Below, in pieces: positions 34,488 through 47,909 of a stretch of DNA of 64,000 bases. Made by a program: the position numbers and the translations under genes. The notes under the pieces are model-generated. The model saw only the letters and a list, made by a program, of their open reading frames with translations. It did no database searches and was not told the DNA's origin. The DNA is from Thuidium tamariscinum (taxonomy: Eukaryota > Streptophyta > Bryopsida > Hypnales > Thuidiaceae), in NCBI GenBank assembly GCA_947034885.2, contig OX344753.2:7626001-7690000 (forward strand), in the 5' to 3' direction. Position 1 is the stretch's first letter; each line of letters opens with the position of its first letter.

Positions 34488-37066
34488 TTAGGCTGGACCT
34501 CTCTACCTCCCAGTAGGCGAACTTATTAGACATCCATTGACCATTAGAATGTCCAAATCTTACTTCTTGTACCAAGTACAAAAGCATTATGGAGTCACCC
34601 CTGAAAAGCGTCAGTCAGTGAGAATGAGGGTTCGAGGGAGTTTACTATTCTTGAACTGTAAAAGTTTTTGTTGGGTGCTGTTGGTTGCTATATGGGTGGG
34701 TGAGGATTTTAGATTTTCTTAGAATACTTTTGTTTTGGACATCATATGAGTAAACAACATATTCTCAAAATACCCCCAAAAGAAAGTGTGCCCCAGATCA
34801 ACCCTTTTGTCTCCACAAAGAGGAGGTTGTATTGTACATTGGAAGCATGACTGTGAAGTGGTTGGTTTCAAAAACATGTCATGATAAGGTGCAGTTATCA
34901 TGTTAAGGTGTATACACCAATGATCTTCAAATTGGCTAAATTTTGCTTGGTTGTTACTTAATTTTCTCATGCCCTCGGTGTAAATTCAAAAGAAATCTTC
35001 CAGAAATGAACATTTGGTTAGAAACCTTGAACCCGTTCTAAGATCATTGGTGTACACCGATAATCAACATTGCCCTAAATGCGACACCTATGTCAAGACC
35101 AAAAAGCATCACAAAAATTTAAATATTGATGACACAAGATACACACAATAAGAAATCTCTACTTGATACAAGACAGTAGTTTGAAAATTTTATAACTTTT
35201 TCATATGATGTCTACATGATGCTTGCTAAATTGCATTGGAATGATTACCCTTTTCAGTTTTGTGATGGGCCTGTGGGGCTTAAGTCGATCCAATTTTGGC
35301 TCCTACGTTAAGCATTGTTTTGAACCAAGATTAGGTTTATGCCACTAGCCATGGCCAGGAAGAGCAATCATTCATATATTTTTACAACGTAGAATAACCT
35401 ACAGCTGAACGTAAAAGACTCAAGATGTTTCAAGTTTGTGAGATTCGTAACCAACTTCACAACCAAGTTACTGTATGATCTAGCTGTGATCGGACGGATA
35501 CATTCTTCTCAGGGTGGGTCAGAGGTCGGCAAGCTGCCTGCCATTACTTTCATGGGATACTGTACCCAGTTTGCTTTTGAGGAAGTTGAATCCATGGCCG
35601 GCAAACTTGTAGAAGGATTGCAATGATTTGGGCTCTTCTATTATTTGCATCATTCGACTTGGAGCTTTGAATTCATGGCTAGGTCTTGCCTTTTCACAGC
35701 ACTTTGCTGTCTTTGCACGCAGCGCTGAACTGTAGAGTGCCTGGGCTTGATGATTGATTTCCCGTAACTAACGACTGAAACTCCGTCTGGCATTCTCAAC
35801 ACTACCGAACCGAAGTACTGTACACCTACCTTAAGCCGTTACTAAACGTTTGTGTAAACCCCAACACTCGATCACTTGGAACCCTAATTTCATGAACTTG
35901 GGATTCATTGTCGAGACTTGAGTGTCTGAGGATCGGAGTAGTCGTGAGTTTCCTGACTAAAATTATATCATAGAGCCGTTTTGAGTGGCCTAATCGAAAA
36001 CTGTAGACGTCCTGAACCGCATATCCATATTTAATTGCCCTAAATTTCAGAGCGCAAGGTTTCAGTTCGCGAGCTCAAAATCCCGTACTGTATGAGTCTT
36101 AAAAATTCGAGTCTTCAATGACTGAAATTAGGGTTAAGGGATTTAGGGTTTCAGAGTTTTGATCAGTTGATTTCTGGCGCTCGGTACATCCGCGCGCCAC
36201 TTTAACTAGTATAAGACTAATTTGAGTAGATTAAATTTGCAAAAAACAAAGATCACTTCTGAGTGGGAAATGGAGTGGCCAACTGAATGCTCATTAATCC
36301 TGGTCGGGCTTAGTGCAAGTGTTCATTGCAATTGCAGGCAGCTAACTTGAAAATTTCCTCCCTGTTAATTGTTCCTGGCTTTATTTCTTCAATCATGTCA
36401 GTCATTGCTTCAAAATACATGTTATGCAGGAGATCTAGCTAGGTGGGGTATTCAGCTAGCTAGCTTAACTTGCCCTACATTTGGAATCGCAAGGAAGCTA
36501 AGCAGCGAAGAAGCTGTGCCAATTCAAAGGGACAGAAGAAATGTGGGAGAAGTGTATATTCATTGAGGACTATGATTCGGATTGACAGCTGCTTGCTTCA
36601 CCCACTCGATCAATAAAGTCGCTGTATGATAGAGAGCATCTGCTGGAAATATTCTTGGAAGTCACACAAGGCTTGTGATCCTCCTGCTTCAGGTATCACC
36701 ACCACCTGTCTTCCTTAGGATTGCATATTGAGCCAGAACCGTTTTCTATGGCCCAATTTATTCTGATTGTAATCGGATAAGTTTTGTGGCAGCTCGGTGA
36801 GGAAAACCAAATAAAAAATACTCCGTAAAATAAAAAAGTAAGAAACAGTAGGGGCAGATAGGAGCCATTGGAGACAGAGGTGAATATTGATCCCTCGCCC
36901 AGAATCCACAAATGCAAACTCTTGGTTCCAGTAGCAATGAATTGCGTCCCTTAAAATTTCAGGTAAACCCTTTTCAAATTTGCAAAATAGGAGACAGTGA
37001 TGCACTACTGTACTGTACTTGTAATGCCTCACTTGCTTTCTCAAAAATTGGCTGCTACGACTGGTG
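34488..37066. other. Intergenic region, no gene supported
   Basis: Composition becomes balanced after about 35 kb. A 62-codon plus frame ending at 35626 reads like a last exon (IHSSQGGSEVGKLPAITF and following), but I cannot identify it and no upstream exon was found. At 36127-36152 AGGGTT/TTTAGGG occurs once or twice, too short to be telomeric DNA. Confidence 0.35.
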
Positions 37067-37158
37067 TTTAGAAGCACTGATCCAGAAGCATTTAGAAGCA
37101 CTGATTTAGAGGCATTTTGAAGCACTGAATTAGAAGCATTTAGAAGCACTTCTAAATC
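37067..37158 (-). repeat. 24-bp tandem repeat, ~4 units
   Basis: TTTAGAAGCACTGA recurs at 37067, 37091, 37115 (variant TTTTGAAGCACTGA) and 37139. On minus it encodes an eight-residue period of the type SVLLNASG within a 144-codon frame, probably without function. Confidence 0.85.
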
Positions 37159-40100
37159 ATCGGCTTGAGGGTTTCATTAGAGAAACATTGTCAGCTACTG
37201 TAGACCCTTGATTGAATGCTTAATGTGGCCTATGAGTAGGTTTATGTAAAGTAACGTCATTGAGTGCCTAACACTAAATATCGTCAGTAGTGTCCTGTCC
37301 TTTGAAGTCATGCTGGATTTCATTTTGCTCCGAAATTAATGATCTTGAGTTTGACACTCCAGGAAAATGTACAAGACCAACCCGGCGGGGCCACAGAAGA
37401 GAGGCTCATTGCAGCAACTTTGTGAGCATCGAGTCTGGCAAAGAGTCAGATAAGTCAAGCTCCGAGACAAAACACAATCTCTTTTTCTCGAGGATCTGGA
37501 AGGGCCAAACACTGTAGGTTCTCTTCTTCCTAAATCTTATTACTGTACTTCCAATGCGCCAAGAGCAATTACCTGACAAGAGGTGCCTAGTTGCATATAT
37601 CTCAAGAAATTCCTCTCTCACGACATAAACAATCACAATATAAAGCACATGGCAAAAGGGGGAAGCCAAGAACTGTACAGTACAGTACAGTGCAATGACA
37701 AGAATGTTAGCCAAACAGTACTTTCATGTCCATGATAGAGTCATAATGGTGGGCACCTTTCTCTTCTGGATTCCTAACCCACCCAAATAACTTCGCAAAG
37801 GCTTTGAACAAAAACATTCCTGAAAATACGACGTGGACAAAAGAAATTCCTGCGACAGCTGCTAATTAGCCTGAAAAAGTCGAAAATATGTTACGATGGC
37901 AGATCGTTTTGAATCATGCATCAGAGCTTGCAATTAAGCCAAGTTCCGTCTCTGTACGCTTCGCCACTGCTGACTCGCACTATTCCTATCAATGATATCA
38001 GATGAAGGGGCAAGAGTTTGAGCATCTTTTTCAGTTCCTAGACATCTTTTCTCTCGCGCAATCTCTTCCTCAAGTCTCAATCTCCTTCTCCTCCCGCCTG
38101 TTTCTTGTGCAACTTGAGAAATTTTGTAATGAGTCTTTTCGGCTGCCGGAGGATTAACCCTGGCTATCCTCGTGTTCAAAGTGACAAGTGTCGATGCCGG
38201 AATTTGAAAACCCACTCCAAGCTTCTCGCTACACTGTGCGAGTTGATTGTTGAAAGAGGAGGATCTCAGCTAAAGGTATGCCAATAATAAAATGCTCCAC
38301 GCGACTTGTGTGAAACGTACAACTCTAGAAACCATTGTGTGCTGCATCCGCGGTTGCTTGTTGCTTTCAATTCTCCAAGGTCGGTGTCAACCTGTCAAGA
38401 TGCTGAAAATGTGTACGTTCCTTTACAAACAAAAAAGGTGTGATCCTCATGGTCTTTGCAGTTTGTTTACATGTGTTTCATTCACCCTCCAGCGTCTTTT
38501 GGAAAACTTTCAACATCATAAAGAGGGGTGTCTTCATGTACTGTACTCTGCTTGCTCGCCAGATTAATTTATACTTGGAAGAAATTCTGGCAGGAAATCT
38601 CGGGAGGCTCTTGCTGACTCTGTGGATAACATTCAGCGAGTGCAGAAAGTTCATCCCGAACGCTGCCTTGAGTCATGACTTACGATTGTCGAGTTTCTAA
38701 TTCTCAAATTCAAAAGGAAATGTTAACAACTGGTCTGACTTCCGAAGTACAAATCAATTCTTCGCGTGTATGAAACAACTTTAGTTTGTGGAACATCAAG
38801 TCGAAGAAACCACCATTGTCAACGGCAGAAGGACCGATGGATCGATCGATACTGAAGCTCTGTGCAAGAAATATCAAGAAATTGATACCCTTTCTTCACA
38901 CTCAGAGACTGACATACTTCTAAATCTTTTCATTGCAAATACATCATGTGCACTTGGTACCTTTGGTTATCTCCCTGGCAGATGAGCCACCTCTACCATC
39001 ACAAGGGCCTAGGAGAGAGATGGTTTGGTGAAGGTTCCAGTATGGTTGCAATTTCCAAGCACGTGTCGTCGTGGTCGTCTTTTACGAGTTGTCCAACCAA
39101 AACTTAGTTAAAATGGCGGTATTCGGCACAAACTTGGATCTTTTACGTTTAGACCATGCATTCTGAAATCTATCCCAGTCTTGGAGCTAAAGAAGGAAAT
39201 GAATGGAGACATGACATACGGAATGCCTTCATTTTAACATTTATTTTCCTTACCTCCTTTGACAGCACAAGGAACTCATGAGCGCTTCCCAGTGGGGAAA
39301 CGGACTGAAATTCCCAGGAGATTATATTTGAAAAGGAGTGCAATATTCTATACCGAGAACCAAAACATAAGAACGCCCAATCATGAATTCAATTATGCAA
39401 TTAGATCACATCAGATGATCCCGACGGGCTTGGGAGAGGTGAAAGCGCTCTCACATATGAACTTCTCAATGTAGAAGAAATGCTAAGAACTCAAAACACA
39501 TCAGCCACGACCAAATTAAGGCATATCTGGCTAATCGTTGAGAGGAATTTAACGCGCTGACCTCCATAAGCTAGAATTGACTCCGAACCTCATCGTTTCT
39601 AGGTACATCTATTCACAGACTCTTACGTAACTACCAGATACTCCATTCAATAAATTTCCTGTGAAGTTTTTGCAATGAGCATCGACAGTTCAATCCTCAA
39701 TACCAACCATTCACAAAGTAAATCTTCTTCACTGAATTTCAACATTCCGACTACTCTGTTGCATCCCACAACAAGATGATCAGCTGTCTTCTTAAAATCT
39801 AAAACTCACTACCAAGTTTATATCCTCTCCGTGATTTCTAGGAGTGAGTTTCGATGCACTTGTAGAACAATCAATGTATGATGAACTTGTAGAGCATTCG
39901 AACCCCTTCTCAGTCAGAGACTATGGATACTAGCTCGGTTGCAGGGAAAATTTTTACTTCATTGACTTTCTTGGAGGCGTCGCAGGTAACATTGTCCACA
40001 GCGTCCGTGAAGTCGACCGACCTGCAACACTTTGGTCATGCCAAGAGCAGCTCGCTCCATGTTTATCACCAACAACGCAGTGTACCTTGCGTCCTTCAGC

Positions 40101-40371
40101 ATCTTCATGAATCCAGTAGTAAAATGTTGTCTACTGGAGGGAATTGAAGCAGAGAGGAAACCAAACGCAGGCACAAAATGGCGCGTTAGACTCAGATTGG
40201 AAGCTCAGCTACCTACTCTTGCGCTAACCAGAATTACCCATTCCCAGACACTCTGAAAGTTTGAATCAATGGCCTGTGAGGCTGAACTGGTCTCTGTGGT
40301 AGATCGGAGTGCTGTAGTGACTTGGACGGCAAACTGGAGTCCTTTTAATCCCCTGGAACAGGACCAACGCT
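37159..40371. other. Intergenic region with possible coding fragments
   Basis: At about 37272-37292 CACTAAATATCGTCAGTAGTG matches, with three changes, the end of the TA-target element at 9307-9327, so it is a relic of that family. TACAGTACAGTACAG lies near 37676. On minus, 40110-39940 reads FMKMLKDARYTALLVINMER and then, after a frame change, VDFTDAVDNVTCDASKKVN. This looks like decayed coding sequence of unknown identity just downstream of the TIR relic. Other frames of 60-95 codons are unconvincing. Confidence 0.35.
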
Positions 40372-40997
40372 TCATTCTATTGAAGTCTCCGTAGGACCAG
40401 ATCGAGTAATCTTCGACTTTTTCATAACCCAGCGCAGGTCTGCTGCAAAGCCCCTCTCGTCACACAGTATCTTGTCCACTTCTTTCAAAAAAAATTCGAT
40501 GTAAACTTTATCATCGTCGCCTTTATGAGAAAGGTAGGTAATACCTTTTTGATGGCAGAGCCACGAGACTGCATCTCTACACTCCTGCAACTTGAGCGGA
40601 CGAATGTCCGCAGAAAGCTCAACCCAGGACTGTTCCCATCTTCTTTCAACTAGACTCTGCTTAATTTTGTCTTCGGGTGTGAGGTCATAGAACAATGGCA
40701 ATACGCAAATTCTTTCCTCAAGACCATTCGTTTGGACTTCCACAAATTTTATCAACTCTGTCATCGGTCAAGGCCTTTCAAAAAAATCCAGAGTCACGAC
40801 CACAACCCCTACATCAAATCTTGCTAACTCCTTCAAGATTTCCCGCAATTCTCAGCATGAAGATAGAGTTTGACTTGGAAATCGTATCTGGACCAGTGCT
40901 GGCGTGACAATGCATGTTGTAACCATGATGGGAAATTTGTCCCCGCTCCATGTGCACCACCTGTATGGGATATGAAATACGCAAAGGACGTCTCCAT
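40372..40997 (-). pseudogene. Broken TIR-domain gene
   Basis: From the ATG at 40997 the minus strand reads METSFAYFISHTGGAHGAG, the typical start of a TIR domain (F-ISHT), through a helix with WLQHALSR. The next part, ELARFDVGVVVVTLDFFERP, lies in another frame, so there is a frameshift near 40850-40860. A TGA then interrupts before MTELIKFVEVQTNGLEERIC and VLPLFYDLTPEDKIKQS, which match the VLP-FYD and following part of plant TIR domains. The frame ends at 40372. No NB-ARC or LRR follows. TIR domains act in immune signalling as NAD-cleaving or scaffold domains. With one frameshift and one stop this copy is most likely dead, unless unusual splicing removes both lesions. Confidence 0.65.
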
Positions 40998-41787
40998 ACT
41001 AGTAAGGGTAGTCACGGCTCTTCCACAGGGCCGAACTTCTCCAGAGAATGAGACGCTGATCCACAAGAAAAGGAGCAATGAAATCGGCACTAGTGTGGAG
41101 AAGATGGCTTCCAAAGTTGATGAGCCTGAGGTTTCATTAATTATCAATAGAGATTGAAATACCAGGGATAGTCACGGCTTCTTTCAGCGACCAGATTTTG
41201 CAGAAGAATGAGAGAAAACAGGACCCAATCGAGAGACGATTAGCGCGAAGGAGCTGTGACACCCCTCTCCGATGCAGTGAGGCGTGAAGAATGGAAATTT
41301 TGGGATTGCAATTTCTAGCATTTACTTCATCGGTGAGATTGGCAGTTTCGATAATACGATCAGGCAGCTTCTTGAGCAGAAGATCGAAGCTGGGGTATTA
41401 ACAACTTCGCTCACAAACGATTTTGCACACTTGTTATTCACCTCCGGAGTAGAATAACGAAGTTGCAAAGCCTTTGCAGAACAAGAATATTCATTGGTTA
41501 GGGTCGCGCCAAACAGCCAACCGTCCAACGCCACGACGTGATTTTTGTGTAAAGTTCAGCACGGCAAAGAAGCTATGACTACCCTTACTTGCTTGGGTTG
41601 GATGGGGGTAAGTCTCCTTATGGTGAAGTTTGCTTACAGTGAAAGTGATGGTGAAATTGCACTACAAGGGAAACTATAAGGGCCATGAGTTGAAAAGCTC
41701 TGCTTGCAAATTGTTCACAACATTGATTATTCACCTCTAGAGTAGAATAGACATGGGGAAGATTTTGCCATGTGACCATTTGCCGGA

Positions 41788-42400
41788 GGGTGATTGCAAG
41801 AAACACTTGTCTTATTTGTTGCATTTGGTTGATTTTTTTAGAGTACTTTAAAATTTATAAATTAATTTAAAATAAAATAAAAAGAAGTATACACCTCTAA
41901 GATGAAGGTTTTCACTGAAGGAAATGAATAGAAAAATTCTCTAAGTAGGAGAACTTATAAAATGCCATACCTCAAAAACATACATATCTTCATATTTTAA
42001 TTAGGAAAAAATAGTAAAAATAAGTATTTAAAAAAAAAAGTGGTCATTTGAAACAATTTTATGGAGATGGTCATTCACCAAAAAAACCACCAAAATAATA
42101 TTTTATATGTTTCAAAATACCAAAAAAAAGGAGTTCACTTTGTAGACCTCCACACAACATCAAAATAACTTTTTTCAAAATCTCTCATATGGAGAGCTAT
42201 AAGTCTACTAGAAGACCACCTCATCCAAATTTTATTTTAACAAACCATTAAAGAAAGGTATTCCATAGTACTGAAAACTCCTAAACTGTAAGGTGTCACA
42301 TCCAATTGGGGTCTATTTTTGGATAGTAAATTATTTTTGAAAATTATATAATAATTAGGGAAGGTTTATGATAGTTATGAGTACCTTCCCTACAAATCTT
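41788..42400 (+). repeat. Repeat related to the 1683-4040 element
   Basis: Begins GGGTGATTGCAAGAAACACT followed by TGTCTTATTTGTTG, matching the outer end of the element at 1683. Near 42308-42345 there is a block like its inner arm (CCAATTGGGGTCTATTTTTGG). The limits are approximate. It sits just downstream of the stop codon of kinase 1. Confidence 0.5.
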
Positions 42401-42420
42401 AAGTCAATCAGAACCAAAAC

Positions 42421-44657
42421 CTATAAACCAAGAACTAACCGCCGCCTTCGTATTAATTCTAAAAATACTATTAGGCAAATGAGGATGTAAGCAATCACAA
42501 AGGCCTCCACTTCTACTACCACCTTGTATCTTGGAGAAAGTCCATGACTAGGGCCTGGAGTATCTTCTCCTACTACCAACTTGTATCTTAGAGGAAATCC
42601 ATGACTAGGGCCTTGAGTATCTTTAATCAACTGAATGGAAGGTGGAGGACTTCGTTTAAGATGGCTCAGATTTTTAGCCATGACTGACGGTCCAGCAGCT
42701 CCAATAAACAGTCCAACAAACAGTATAACTACGACAACGGCTCCCAAAGATATCCCCGAGTCATTTTTCTTCCCTCCTTTCTTTGTAATTGTTGGAGGTT
42801 CGCTATTGAGGCCTTGAGGAGGAACACCCGATGGAGCTGGAAGATTGGGAGCTCCTAATGAAGGAGGTTGGCTTGCTTGCGGTGAAGGACTTGAAATATC
42901 AGGGTCAGGGCTTCGTATAGGCACAGGTGGAGGTGGTAATGGAGCAGCAACAGAACCATCTGATGATGACATGACAAGTCACAACAAGTCACATACATGT
43001 CCATACAGTCGTACATAACATTTGCAAGAATTTATAAACCAGTAGCTAATTAATGAATCATTAAACTAGACATACACACAAATATTAGAAGCCATTCACA
43101 TTTTATTGACAAACAAACATGATTAACAAACATGTAGTTACATGGAATGTGATTACTGCGTATGAGCATATGGTCCACCAAAATACAAAGTATTATATAG
43201 AATGATATAGATCTATAATTTAATGCAACGTGATTGCGGTTAAGTAGAAGAACTTCATGCATTTTCTGTAAGTCTAAACACAAGTACCATAAATAAGCAA
43301 TCATACTGAACTGTATTATTGACAGAGATAGGATTTGATTGCAGCCGAACCAACTAAGCAGCCAAAAAACTTGGATACACATAATTTGAACTTGGTTAAC
43401 TTGCAAACAAAAAAGGGGTTAATCCAACTAAACAAGGACATGGCAATACGATAAAATGCATCCAAGTTCCACACCCACTCTAACACAACTCCATGAAATA
43501 AATGGATTCAATCTTGTGGTGAGGATTTTACCTCCTTCCTGCAAATTCTGTTGTTCCTCCTGCAATCTCTCACGAATATAAGAGAAGGGAGGCCTGTTTT
43601 TGGGATTAGCATCCCAGCATAAACATATTAGAGATCTTAACGTTTTCGGACATTCAGAAGGCAGCGTTGGCCTTAAACCGGAATTTGATATTTCCCTTTG
43701 TAGTTCACTTGGGCTCAATTTTGCATTCCACAATTGCCCACCTAGAACGAATGCGCAAATCAAAGCAAAGCTGTAGCTGTCGGCCTGCATCATCGAGACT
43801 TCAGTATATTTCTCTTTAGTTGAAATAGTTGACGTACTCGTTTCCAATCCCATTGGCGATTTAGTCCACAAATAATTCAAGTTTTCACTTGTGGAGCAGA
43901 GATAATCTTCAACCAATTCTGGTGCACTCCATCCCATCATTTGGAAACAGAACGCGCGTTGCGAAACCATAGTCGATCTCCTCTTGGTTTGGAGAAGACC
44001 AAAATCAGCCAACTTCACAAACACCTTATCTTCCTTCCAATCGATGAAAATATTGTTCGCCTTGAGATCGCCGTGGGTGATTCCTATTAGATGCAAGTAT
44101 TCCATCCCGGTGGCAATCTGAATCGCAATCTCCAAAGCTTCATGCAGTTCAAATGGGGCGCTGCTAGCTGGACCCGTGATTCCTGGTTGTTTTGCTTGCT
44201 TCTTCCTCAACTCCTCCTTCTTCCTTCGCACGACACTGGAGAGATCATCTCGCATGTATTCCGTCACGAGCGAGCAGCTTCTGGTATCGACCGTCCAACA
44301 TAAGGTCTTCAAGAGGTTCGGATGATCAGGAAGCTCGAACAGAGGAATGACTTCACTTTCAAAGATCTCACCCTGCACTCCTGGAAAGTCTTTCCGTGCC
44401 AACCGACCAGGGCTTCCCTGTGAGCAACCCAACCACGTTGTCTCATAGAAGATTCCAGAGGAACCTTTTCCAATGAGACATTCAGTCACCAAATTCTTGG
44501 ACTTCACCCTGCCATTGGAACCACGTAGAAGTCGCTCGCTGCCGTAAATTGGAAGCCATTCCACCAAAGGACCGAAAAGAAGACGTCTAGCACTTCGAGG
44601 AATCAAAATTGCTTGCACGTCAACCAGTATAAGCTGGCACAAATAACAGTACCTCAT
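42421..44657 (-). CDS. Protein kinase with Pro-rich linker and two C-terminal membrane helices (kinase 1)
   Basis: Exons 44657-43532 and 42959-42421, joined in frame (donor GGAG/GTAAAA, acceptor ATCATCAG/ATGG), give 554 residues. The kinase domain comes first: glycine loop GKGSSG (63-68), probable lysine K89 (ARKDF), HGDLKANN (195-202), DFG (218-220), APE (245-247) and NPKNRPPF (351-358). The HRD arginine is replaced by Gly, so it is a non-RD kinase. Residues 377-435 are Pro/Ser-rich. Hydrophobic helices lie at about 447-465 and 528-545, followed by RRRR. Between them is a 19-residue duplication (DTQGPSHG / DTPGPSHG). Kinase first and membrane anchor last is unusual; plant receptor kinases are the reverse. 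The start is uncertain: an acceptor at 44634 would join exon 47910-48028 in phase, replacing the first eight residues. Substrate unknown. Confidence 0.75.
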
Positions 44658-44859
44658 ACTCAGAATAATTGGAAATTCTTTGATTTGCAACCAAATGTTC
44701 CTACTGACTTCGACTTCCCTTTTCGGGAGGAAAATCAAAACCCCGGAAGCAACTGGAAGTCAAGAGGATGCTAACTTCAACTGCTAGGTTATAAGAGGCT
44801 GTGGGAAAATGGACTCTTGATGACATTAGAGCATGATAAGAGTTGTTTTTTACTTCTTC

Positions 44860-45340
44860 AATGGATGGTTTAAGATCCAAAAGGGGTTCATTCCTAACTA
44901 AGTGGATAGGTTTTAGTAATTTTATTCAAAATAAGAATTGGCAGTCCAACTACCTTCTTATAAATGTTAGAAAATCTGAAATAATGATTGATTTAAGCAT
45001 TCATTTCAGATTTAGAAAGGGTTGCATTTTGAAACCATCTTCATTACTTTTTACATGTTGCAATGTTAGTTTTTGAACAAAGTCATATTCTTTTCCAAAC
45101 CAAGCATGTGTGGGTTTTCAAGGCTTCTTGATCACCAATAGGACCCTATGCCAAATTGTGTTTGAAAATTCATAAGTAATTCATAAATGCTTTGAAAATT
45201 ATGAAATGACTTGTGTAAGATTCCTCATCTATTTCTCTTTGACTGAAAAATTAGCTAAAAATATTCCCATCTAAAAAATATATAAAAAAGGTGGACCAAC
45301 CTTTAAATGAGTAGTTTCTAAGCCTCCTCCCTTACGGAGT
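44860..45340 (+). repeat. Dispersed repeat family R, uninterrupted copy
   Basis: Aligns with the flanks of 8735-9715 but lacks the 8802-9327 insertion. Its CAACTACCTTCT near 44950-44961 is the unoccupied target site with a single TA. It lies in the region that would be the first intron of kinase 1. Confidence 0.8.
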
Positions 45341-46855
45341 ATATGTCACGGGCACTTCAAATTGCGCAAATGAAAGCAACAAGCTTGAGATTAAAATTTG
45401 AACCGGCAACATCAAGTGCAACTAAAGGCGGGATAAGATGTGTAAGCTAATGCATTAATATTAAAGGATAGGGTGTTTTCAAAAGAAAATGTTAGAATGG
45501 TCAATGTTTGATGAATTGACCAACTTTGAAAATAAAACCCTTTTTTTAAAATTCCTTCATTTCAATGTGAGGAGAATTTTTTGCAATTTCACCATGTGGA
45601 TTGCAAGATTAAAACATTCAAAGTTTGATAAAAACAAAAAAAAAGTTTTATTGGACTTTAGTTAGGATCAATATACTTTCAATCTTCTTGCTTGAAAGAA
45701 AATTCCCTATACAAAAATGCAACTTGTCACCATTCATTAATATATCTTGTTGAATGCATGGATGCAAAATTTCCAAAACAAATAAGGGATTCATCATACT
45801 TTAAGTCACCTTGTAACACAAGGAAGCTAGGTCAAGTAATCCAATAATATACTAGCCATTTTTTGATGACTTCTTGTGCATTATGGAGTTTATTATTTGA
45901 AAATCCAAATATTGAAAACATAAAGCAAAAAATTTAGAATACATGGAAAAAATTTCAAAGCCTTTGACTACATAGATTGTAAAACTATAGTGCTTGAAGT
46001 TAAAAGAAAGTGTTTCTTTTTCATAATTGCCTTGACATAGTAAACAACAAAACAAACGGTTGCACTCTACCCTCTCGAGCCTACTCTTTTCTAATGCCAA
46101 TGTATGTCCCAATTCTTGACAATGAATAAAGACCTTCCAAGAGCTTTTTCAACCACAAAACTCTTCATTTATCCAAATCAATGCTTAACTTTTGAAAAAA
46201 CACACTTCAAGTGTGATTAATTTGATGAAATTGAGGTATGTAATATATATTTATAAAAATATAAGAAAAATTGTGCAAATTTTTAAAAAAGGATTAATCC
46301 CTAAAGGAAAAATCATTCAATTTTTTGGACTACAAATGAATGCAAATACATCCCAACTCCTGAGCATACAAAAATGCAAATTTTTATCCATCAATTTTTT
46401 AAAGATTCTCTCATTAGTTCTTAAACAATCGTGTACAATAGTAATTTTGAAGATTTTGCTTTGCAAATATTCTATTATTCAATAGATATTGGTGGATTTG
46501 GCCTCAAAAAGTAACCTCTTTCAATTTAGAATGTGAACCTCCAAAAATAACTTGAAATAAAAAAATAAAATGAAAATCTTCAAAAATCACTATAATTACA
46601 ATTTAACATTTTGATGTTCTAGAAAAAATTTCTATAGAAATCACAAATATTCAATTTACAATCAATTATGATAAAGAATATTATAATTTTTTATTTAGAA
46701 TTATATATATATATATATATTAGTTGATTTAATTCTATGGATATGATCTATAAATTAGATTATACAAATGTTTGAGAAACATCATTAAATTATTCTCTCA
46801 AATTACGCTTTAAAATACATTTTTACAATTCTTGAAATTTGAACCACCCTAGTCC
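45341..46855. other. AT-rich DNA, no gene (possible intron of kinase 1)
   Basis: No supported gene. (TA)n occurs at about 46704-46721. If exon 47910-48028 belongs to kinase 1, this whole stretch is intronic. Confidence 0.45.
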
Positions 46856-47826
46856 TTAACACCTCATTGCCTAAAGTCCAAACATGCCTAAAAGCTTCCT
46901 TGCTTTATAAGCCTTATAAGTTTATATATTACTATGGTATAAAAATCTCAACCATACAATCTTGTAGTGTATATTGTAGATGACATGGATCAAACTTGGA
47001 GTCATTTGACTACATAGATTGCAAGATTATAATGTTTTAGTGTTGAAAAAAAATGGTGAAATTTTCCTTTAAACACATTTGGAGGTGAAATTTGATTTGA
47101 AAACCTACTCAAATGAAAAAAACTTTAGACAAGAAAGTGCTTCAAAATCAACAAACACATTGGTGAAAAAATGTCAAGTAATTAACTCATTGTGTGTAAA
47201 ATGACTTTAACATGTCACAAAAATTAAGCAAAAAAGGGTGCAAAAAATACATCTAGGACTAAACTACTTTTACTAAAATGCTTCTTAGTCACTCATAACT
47301 TCTTAGATTGATATGGAATTTTAGATACAAAAACAAGACTAGGATACACAACTTTACCAATTTTTTAAAATTAGAAACAAACACTATATGAAGAAGAAAC
47401 AAGCCATCAAAGTTTGCTATAATCCAAAAATGTTTGGTTTTTAAATTTCAAATTGCTCGGGCCAAACACTCTAAACAACTTGGATCTTATGAAAATTTGG
47501 TCACAATAACCAGACTTTTAGAAGAACATAATACAACAAATTCTATTGAAAACAAGCATTGGATGAAAGACATATAAGCCCTCCTATGGCAGGCATCAAT
47601 TGTAGTTTGGTGAATTCAAATTGAAGTTGTGAACTTCAATTGGCTCCCAAAGCATATGTAAACCTTGAATTCATTTGAAACTTTTATCACACAAAATACA
47701 CTAATATGTGTAACTTTTCCAACAAGTTTTGTTGAATTTGGACATTGTAAGCAAAAGTTACAATACTTTGAATTAGACTACTACACTTGTGGGAACACTT
47801 TTCATCCCTCGGTGATGAGGGGTTAA
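46856..47826 (+). mobile_element. TTAA-flanked element, 963 bp (P5, family A copy)
   Basis: TTAA at 46856-46859 and 47823-47826, with inward ends CACCTCATTGCC and CCCCTCATCACC. The interior matches P3 and the P4 pair throughout. This is the cleanest full-length copy of family A, without further insertions. It ends 84 bp from the splice donor at 47909. Confidence 0.78.
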
Positions 47827-47909
47827 AGGGTATGGTGCTAAGGGTTCAAACTGAAGCCCAGGACATCACCAGCTCGAAAATAGATGTGACGTGAGGAAGT
47901 TTCACTTAC

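Noticed and set aside
36127..36153. TTAGGG/TTTAGGG motifs suggesting interstitial telomere DNA
   Set aside because: Only one or two units are present, with no array.
39959..40174. Second TIR domain from MKMLKDARYTALLVIN
   Set aside because: The resemblance to the core of the TIR relic is short, and no FISHT-like start or VLP-FYD motif is nearby. Kept only as an unidentified decayed fragment.
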